A stretch of DNA of 11,419 bases from JACMJP01 sp046160675 (GTDB lineage Bacteria > Bacteroidota > Bacteroidia > Chitinophagales > BACL12): assembly GCA_046160675.1 (NCBI GenBank), contig JBJXHH010000018.1:1-11419 (forward strand), in the 5' to 3' direction. The translations under genes and the position numbers were made by a program. Below, in pieces: positions 6,956 through 11,419 of the stretch. The first letter of the stretch is position 1; each line of letters begins with the position of its first letter. The notes under the pieces were generated by a model. The model saw only the letters and a program-made list of their open reading frames with translations, searched no databases and was not told the DNA's origin.

Positions 6956-9247
6956 ATGAAAGCGATGCGCATACTCTTAAGTTGTTGGCTGCTTCTATCT
7001 TTAAATTTATGTTTTTCTCAATCCATTTCGGGAACAATAACTGATGCATCTACCAGTGAATTGATAACAGGTGTGAACATTGCCGCAGAAAATAATACAG
7101 GCACTACATCAGACAATAACGGAAACTATTTTTTGCAACTACATCCCGGAAAATACATAGTAATGTTTTCTTTTATCGGTTATAAAACTGAAAAAAAAGA
7201 AGTTATAATTATTGGGAATCAAACCACAGAGTTAAACATCCAACTCAAACCTGTCATACAAGAATTGGATATCATAGTTGTAAGCGGAAGTTTATATGAA
7301 AAAAAATTGACAGAAGAAACTGTGAGTATAGATGTAATTACGGCAAATCTTATTCAGAATACAAACTCTACCTCTCTAAGTGATGCAATTTTAAAAGCGC
7401 CAGGTGTTTACATGTTGGATGAGCAGGCGAACATCCGGGGAGGCACAGGGTTTACTTACGGCGCCGGTAGCCGGGTAATGCTGGTTGTTGATGATCAGAT
7501 ATTACTGGCTGCTGATAGGGGAGATGCTAAGTGGAATTTTGTTCCTCTGGAAATTACGGAGCAGGTAGAAGTGATAAAAGGCGCATCTTCTGTTCTCTAT
7601 GGCAGCAGCGCATTGAACGGCGTAATAACAGTGAGAACAAAATGGCCCACAGATTCGCCTCAAACAACCATTTCTGTTTTCCAGGGAGTATATGACAACC
7701 CGCAAATAAAAGAAGCTGCATGGTGGGATTTTCCTCCGCTGATAACGGGTATTTCATTTTCTCATTTGCACAAGTATGAAAATTTTGACCTTGTGCTCGG
7801 CAGCAATATTGTAAGAGAAGATTCGTACCTGCAGGGCGAACATTCTTACAGAGGGAGGATAAATTGGAAAACAAGGTTTCGACCTGAAAATAATAAATTT
7901 ACTTATGGCATAAACGGCAATGCAATGCTGGATGATGAAGGAATTTATTTTCTCTGGGCGGATAAAGACACCAGTGGTTTTGTTCCTTTCGGCGGCATTG
8001 ATACATCAACTTCAACAGTTTTAAACTGGAAGTATAAATGGTTGAGCATTGATCCCTGGGTTCAGATATACGATAAAAATGATAATACGCATCGCATCAA
8101 AATGCGTTTTTACAATAACAATGTAACCTATTCTGACACTACAGGTGGTAATGCCTGGCTTTTGAACTTTGATTACCAGTATCATCATGAATTTAATAAT
8201 GACCTCATACTTACTACTGGCGCTACTGGGTATTATTTTCATGTGCGGGATGATCAGTTACTGGATCATGACGGTTTTTTTGCAGGGGCTTATGTGCAGT
8301 TGGATAAAAAAATATTTGATCGGCTTGCATTGAACTTCGGAGTAAGAGACGAACTTTATAAGCTGGATACAATTGACGGAATTGCAGTTCCAATTTTTAA
8401 AGGAGGTATCAATTATCAAACAGGAGCCAGATCTTTTTTGAGGGCAAGTTTCGGGCAAGGATACCGTGTACCGAGTTTAGTTGAAAAGTATGCGAGAACA
8501 AGTTTGGGGTTGCTGCAAATATTACCCAATGAAGACATAACCGCAGAGTATGGATGGAATGCTGAAGTAGGATTAAAAAAACAAATCTTCCTTGATGAGT
8601 GGAAAGGTTATGCTGACCTTGCTGTGTATGTTACAGATTATCAAGACATGACGGAGTTTACCTTCGGGTTTTATGATTTTGAGGGCGCTACTGTGGCGGG
8701 TTTCAAGTCGTTAAACACAAGTAGGGCAAGGCTTGGCGGGTTCGAGTTTACAATGAACGGTGCTGGAAAAATCCTGGGAAATAACTTTACATTCCTGGGC
8801 GGCTATAATTATGTGTACCCGGCCGACCTGAGTGTTGATTCGTCCTTCGGTGACTGGAATACTTTTACAAATAATTTTTTTCATGGTATCACAAATAAAG
8901 ATTCAGCTTTTCTCATTACAGTGTTGAAGTACAGGTTTAGGCACATGATGCGTTTTGATGCAGAGTATGAAATTTCGAAATGGAACATTGGTGCAGATGT
9001 AAATTATTTCAGCGCCATGGATAATGTAGATGCTATCTTTCAGTTTTTCATTCCTGAATTGACAGAATACCTTGCCGAACATGAAAATGGCGACTGGATA
9101 TTTGACGTAAGAGTTGGTTTCGCATTCACTGAAAAACAAAAAATTCAGCTGCTTGTAAAAAATATAACCAATAGAATGTATGCTTTGCGCCCTGCGAAGT
9201 ATGATCCGCCGAGAAGTTTTACTGTTCAGTATAAAATTGAGATTTAA
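6956..9247 (+). CDS. TonB-dependent outer-membrane receptor with N-terminal carboxypeptidase-regulatory-like domain
   Basis: The 763-residue protein has a signal peptide (hydrophobic 5-19, likely cleavage at FSQ near residue 22). A carboxypeptidase D regulatory-like beta domain follows at about 24-105 (SISGTITDASTSELITGVNI, NGNYFLQLHPGKYIV, FSFIGYKT). The segment LDIIVVSG (104-111) has the form of the strand linking that domain to the plug. The plug domain is at about 118-228, with DAILKAPGVYM, NIRGG, VDDQILL and the strong EQVEVIKGASSVLYGSSALNG signature. The rest is a predicted 22-strand barrel ending in alternating residues FTVQYKIEI. Such receptors import siderophores, cobalamin, glycans or peptides using TonB energy. 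There is no SusD-type partner gene here, so a polysaccharide SusC role is unlikely, and the length fits the siderophore/metal-size class. The substrate is unknown. Met4 is an alternative start. It converges with the GlsB-type gene, 8 bases apart. Confidence 0.94.
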   Translation: MKAMRILLSCWLLLSLNLCFSQSISGTITDASTSELITGVNIAAENNTGTTSDNNGNYFLQLHPGKYIVMFSFIGYKTEKKEVIIIGNQTTELNIQLKPVIQELDIIVVSGSLYEKKLTEETVSIDVITANLIQNTNSTSLSDAILKAPGVYMLDEQANIRGGTGFTYGAGSRVMLVVDDQILLAADRGDAKWNFVPLEITEQVEVIKGASSVLYGSSALNGVITVRTKWPTDSPQTTISVFQGVYDNPQIKEAAWWDFPPLITGISFSHLHKYENFDLVLGSNIVREDSYLQGEHSYRGRINWKTRFRPENNKFTYGINGNAMLDDEGIYFLWADKDTSGFVPFGGIDTSTSTVLNWKYKWLSIDPWVQIYDKNDNTHRIKMRFYNNNVTYSDTTGGNAWLLNFDYQYHHEFNNDLILTTGATGYYFHVRDDQLLDHDGFFAGAYVQLDKKIFDRLALNFGVRDELYKLDTIDGIAVPIFKGGINYQTGARSFLRASFGQGYRVPSLVEKYARTSLGLLQILPNEDITAEYGWNAEVGLKKQIFLDEWKGYADLAVYVTDYQDMTEFTFGFYDFEGATVAGFKSLNTSRARLGGFEFTMNGAGKILGNNFTFLGGYNYVYPADLSVDSSFGDWNTFTNNFFHGITNKDSAFLITVLKYRFRHMMRFDAEYEISKWNIGADVNYFSAMDNVDAIFQFFIPELTEYLAEHENGDWIFDVRVGFAFTEKQKIQLLVKNITNRMYALRPAKYDPPRSFTVQYKIEI

Positions 9248-9255
9248 GGGCTAAC

Positions 9256-9498
9256 TTATTTCTTACTAAACAACCCCACTAATATCAAAAATACAATCGC
9301 CCCAACAACGGCGCTGGCAAGTTCATATAAAATATTTTCTTCAGGGATACCAAATTGAGTAAAAATCCACCCGCCAATAATTGCCCCGATAATGCCGACA
9401 ACGATATTCCCTATCCACCCGAAACCTTTGCCCCGCAAGATTCTTGCTCCTGCATAGCCGGCAATAGCACCTACAATTATTAAATAGATTAATGACAT
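9256..9498 (-). CDS. GlsB/YeaQ/YmgE family small membrane protein (transglycosylase-associated)
   Basis: This 80-residue protein is almost entirely hydrophobic, with three predicted membrane segments at about 3-20, 27-47 and 58-77, rich in glycine. The motif GKGFGWIGNIVVGIIGAIIGG (24-44) is the hallmark of the family, known for stress-induced inner-membrane proteins of E. coli and Gram-positive relatives. Its biochemical role is not established despite the historical name. The ATG lies 6 bases after the stop codon of the ABC exporter gene, with no promoter between, so the two are very probably co-transcribed. It ends in SKK, placing a basic tail at the cytoplasmic side. Its stop is 8 bases from that of the convergent TonB receptor gene, and no terminator hairpin is visible in between. 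Confidence 0.93.
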   Translation of the reverse strand: MSLIYLIIVGAIAGYAGARILRGKGFGWIGNIVVGIIGAIIGGWIFTQFGIPEENILYELASAVVGAIVFLILVGLFSKK

Positions 9499-9504
9499 TT
9501 TTAT

Positions 9505-11385
9505 TTAATCCTGTTCAATTTCAGTAAACTGTAATTTCAATAAATTTCCAAACACCCCACTCTCCATTTTTGATAATTCATCAAATGTACCCTGCTCAAC
9601 GATTTTCCCTTTTTCCATCACAAAAATACAATCTGCATTTCTTATTGTACTCAGCCTGTGCGCTATTATAATTGTTGTTCTGCTCTTCATTAACTCCTCC
9701 AGGGCTTGCTGCACAAGCATTTCGCTTTCACTGTCGAGGGAGCTTGTAGCTTCATCAAGAATTAAAATTGCTGGATCTTTTAATATTGCCCTCGCAATGG
9801 CAATTCTTTGCCTCTGCCCACCGCTGAGTTTTATTCCCCGTTCACCAACAATCGTTTCCAACCCCTCGGGAAACCCGGAAACAAAATTCCAGGCGTTTGC
9901 TTTTTTTGCTGCTGCAATAACTTCTTCCTCGCTTGCTTCAGGTTTTCCGTACAAAATATTTTCCCTTATGCTTCCACCAAACAAGATCACTTCCTGCGGA
10001 ACGATAGAAATATTATCCCTGTAAGCCCGAACATCGTATGCAGAAATATTTTTTCCGTCGATCAAAATTCTTCCTTCACTTACATTATAAAACTTTAAGA
10101 TGAGCTGTGCGATGGTGGACTTGCCTGCGCCGCTTTGCCCCGCAAGCGCAATTTTTTCCCCGCTGTTAATTTGAAAATTGATCCCGTTCAGCACAGCGAC
10201 ATCTTTCCTTGTAGAATAAGAAAAGTGCACATCTTCAAAAACCACTTCGCCTTTCAGATGTATTTTATTTTTAGATGCCGAGAGTGAAAACTCGCCATCA
10301 GTATCTAAAATTTCAAAAATGCGTTCGCTGGCGCCTACGGTTTTTTGCAACCTTCCGTACAGATCGCCCAGCCCGCCTACGCTTCCGCCGATGAACAAAG
10401 TGTACATCATGAAAGAAACCAATTCTCCGGCAGAAATATTTCCGCTTTGCAGCAAGGTTGCACCGTACCAAAGCACCAGCACAAAACCGCCGAACAATCC
10501 CAGGATGAGAAACGTTGTAAACCCGCCCCTTGCTATGGCACCTTTAATTCCTGTGCCGATGAGTTCCAGCATATTTTTTTTGTAACGTTTGCTTTCATAT
10601 TCTTCATTACTGAAAGCTTTTACTGTGTTAATGTTCTGCATCGTTTCTTCTACTATCACATTGCTATTCGCCAGTGCATCCTGCCGGGTTTTTGAGATTT
10701 TGCGGATGTATCTTCCATACACAACTGCAAGGATCACAAGGATTGGAAAAGTGGAGATCATGAGAAATGTCAATTTTGCGGAAGTGTAAAACAGCCAGCC
10801 AATGCCGAGAACTATTGTGAGTACCTGGCGGATGAATTCAGGCAAGGTCATGCCGAGCAAGTCTTGTAGCTGATCTACATCATTTGTGCTGCGGCTGGTG
10901 AGTTCGCCCACCCGGCGTTCTTCAAAAAAAGGTATACTGAGTGTAATGAGTTTATCATAGAGATGAATACGCACATCAGCCATGCTTTTTTCAGTGACAG
11001 TTGCGAAAAAATAGATCCTGAAATAAGAAATGATCGCCTGCATCAATAACAAACCGACAAGAAACAATGCTACATAATTTGTGTTGCTGAAAACTTTCGT
11101 GAGAAAAGAATTTTCAAGCGATGTGTTGATGGATTGGGAAATGTTACTGAGGGTGGAATTGAAGTTGACCTGCAAGCCTGTATCAATCAATTTTCCCATC
11201 AAGTAAGGAAAACTTAAAGAAATTAATGTTGAGAGGAGCAGGCAGGCTAGACCTGTGATGAATGCGATACGATAGGGTTTAAGAAAAGCAAAAATGCGCA
11301 AAGCAGTTTGAAAACTTTTGCGGGTGATCTTTTTATTGTCCTTTTCATCAACCGGTCCCCAGCGGTTTCTCTTGCGTTCTGCCAT
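9505..11385 (-). CDS. ABC exporter, fused membrane and ATPase domains (MsbA/BmrA type)
   Basis: The 626-residue half-transporter should act as a homodimer in the inner membrane, exporting lipids, drugs or other hydrophobic molecules. Six membrane segments lie at about 38-60, 105-125, 183-203, 206-223, 288-309 and 322-340, linked by typical coupling sequences (FFEERRVGELTSRSTNDVDQ, 153-172). The nucleotide-binding domain covers about 380-620: Walker A GQSGAGKST (416-424), Q-loop VPQE (Q464), signature LSGGQRQR (520-527), Walker B ILILDE (540-545, Glu545), D-loop SSLD and H-loop His576. All catalytic residues are intact. An Asn/Ser-rich loop at about 72-103 between segments 1 and 2 seems longer than in MsbA. 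The basic, polar N-terminus (1-30) has no signal peptide. The start fits a good -7 box 16 bases upstream. MsbA-like flippase or drug exporter cannot be separated by sequence alone. Confidence 0.95.
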   Translation of the reverse strand: MAERKRNRWGPVDEKDNKKITRKSFQTALRIFAFLKPYRIAFITGLACLLLSTLISLSFPYLMGKLIDTGLQVNFNSTLSNISQSINTSLENSFLTKVFSNTNYVALFLVGLLLMQAIISYFRIYFFATVTEKSMADVRIHLYDKLITLSIPFFEERRVGELTSRSTNDVDQLQDLLGMTLPEFIRQVLTIVLGIGWLFYTSAKLTFLMISTFPILVILAVVYGRYIRKISKTRQDALANSNVIVEETMQNINTVKAFSNEEYESKRYKKNMLELIGTGIKGAIARGGFTTFLILGLFGGFVLVLWYGATLLQSGNISAGELVSFMMYTLFIGGSVGGLGDLYGRLQKTVGASERIFEILDTDGEFSLSASKNKIHLKGEVVFEDVHFSYSTRKDVAVLNGINFQINSGEKIALAGQSGAGKSTIAQLILKFYNVSEGRILIDGKNISAYDVRAYRDNISIVPQEVILFGGSIRENILYGKPEASEEEVIAAAKKANAWNFVSGFPEGLETIVGERGIKLSGGQRQRIAIARAILKDPAILILDEATSSLDSESEMLVQQALEELMKSRTTIIIAHRLSTIRNADCIFVMEKGKIVEQGTFDELSKMESGVFGNLLKLQFTEIEQD

Positions 11386-11401
11386 ACTTGTTTATGACGG
11401 G

Positions 11402-11409
11402 CAAAGGTA
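11402..11409 (-). promoter_or_regulatory. -7 promoter box (TACCTTTG) of the ABC exporter/GlsB operon
   Basis: The minus strand reads TACCTTTG, a perfect match to the Bacteroidota -7 consensus TAnnTTTG, ending 16 bases before the ATG at 11385. The expected TTG element 19-20 bases further upstream would lie beyond the window edge, so it cannot be checked here. It supports the annotated start and a short leader. Confidence 0.55.
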
Positions 11410-11419
11410 GGTGATATTG

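Overview
This window looks like the chromosome of a member of the Bacteroidota, most likely of the Chitinophagaceae/Sphingobacteriia type. The reasons are a type IX secretion sorting domain, an S46 dipeptidyl-peptidase, a TonB-dependent receptor with an N-terminal carboxypeptidase-regulatory domain, signal peptides ending in ...SQ, AT-rich DNA, near absence of Shine-Dalgarno sequences, and several Bacteroidota-style promoters (TTG, about 19-20 nt, TAnnTTTG). The genus call is inference. There are no RNA genes, insertion sequences, CRISPR arrays or phage genes, and no gene-free stretch longer than about 160 bases.

Left part, minus strand: the N-terminal half of an S46 peptidase runs off the left edge. 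Upstream of it is a very small secreted protein that consists of almost nothing but a signal peptide and a type IX sorting domain. It has its own candidate promoter and a strong hairpin terminator.

Centre-left, minus strand: a three-gene operon reads aldo/keto reductase, then a von Willebrand A (VWA) protein, then a MoxR/Mg-chelatase-like AAA+ ATPase. The first two are separated by one base (TAATATG). The VWA/AAA+ pair resembles other ATPase plus metal-binding adaptor pairs that remodel client proteins. The client is unknown, and the co-transcribed reductase is an obvious candidate. The ATPase has unusual P-loop (GLRGQAKT) and Walker B (VINE) sequences.

Centre-right, plus strand: divergent from that operon, across a 155-bp spacer with two dyad-symmetric sequences, lie an exported M28 metallopeptidase closely resembling carboxypeptidase Q and a TonB-dependent outer-membrane receptor with its own candidate promoter. 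Together they suggest peptide processing outside the cytoplasm next to an outer-membrane import gate of unknown substrate.

Right part, minus strand: a fused type I ABC exporter (MsbA/BmrA-like) with a good -7 promoter box is followed after 6 nt by a small GlsB/YeaQ/YmgE-type membrane protein. This suggests an envelope or stress-related operon. It converges on the TonB receptor gene with only 8 bases between stop codons and no visible terminator.

Most genes belong to known families. The parts most worth a second look are the orphan sorting-domain mini-protein and the reductase-VWA-AAA+ operon.
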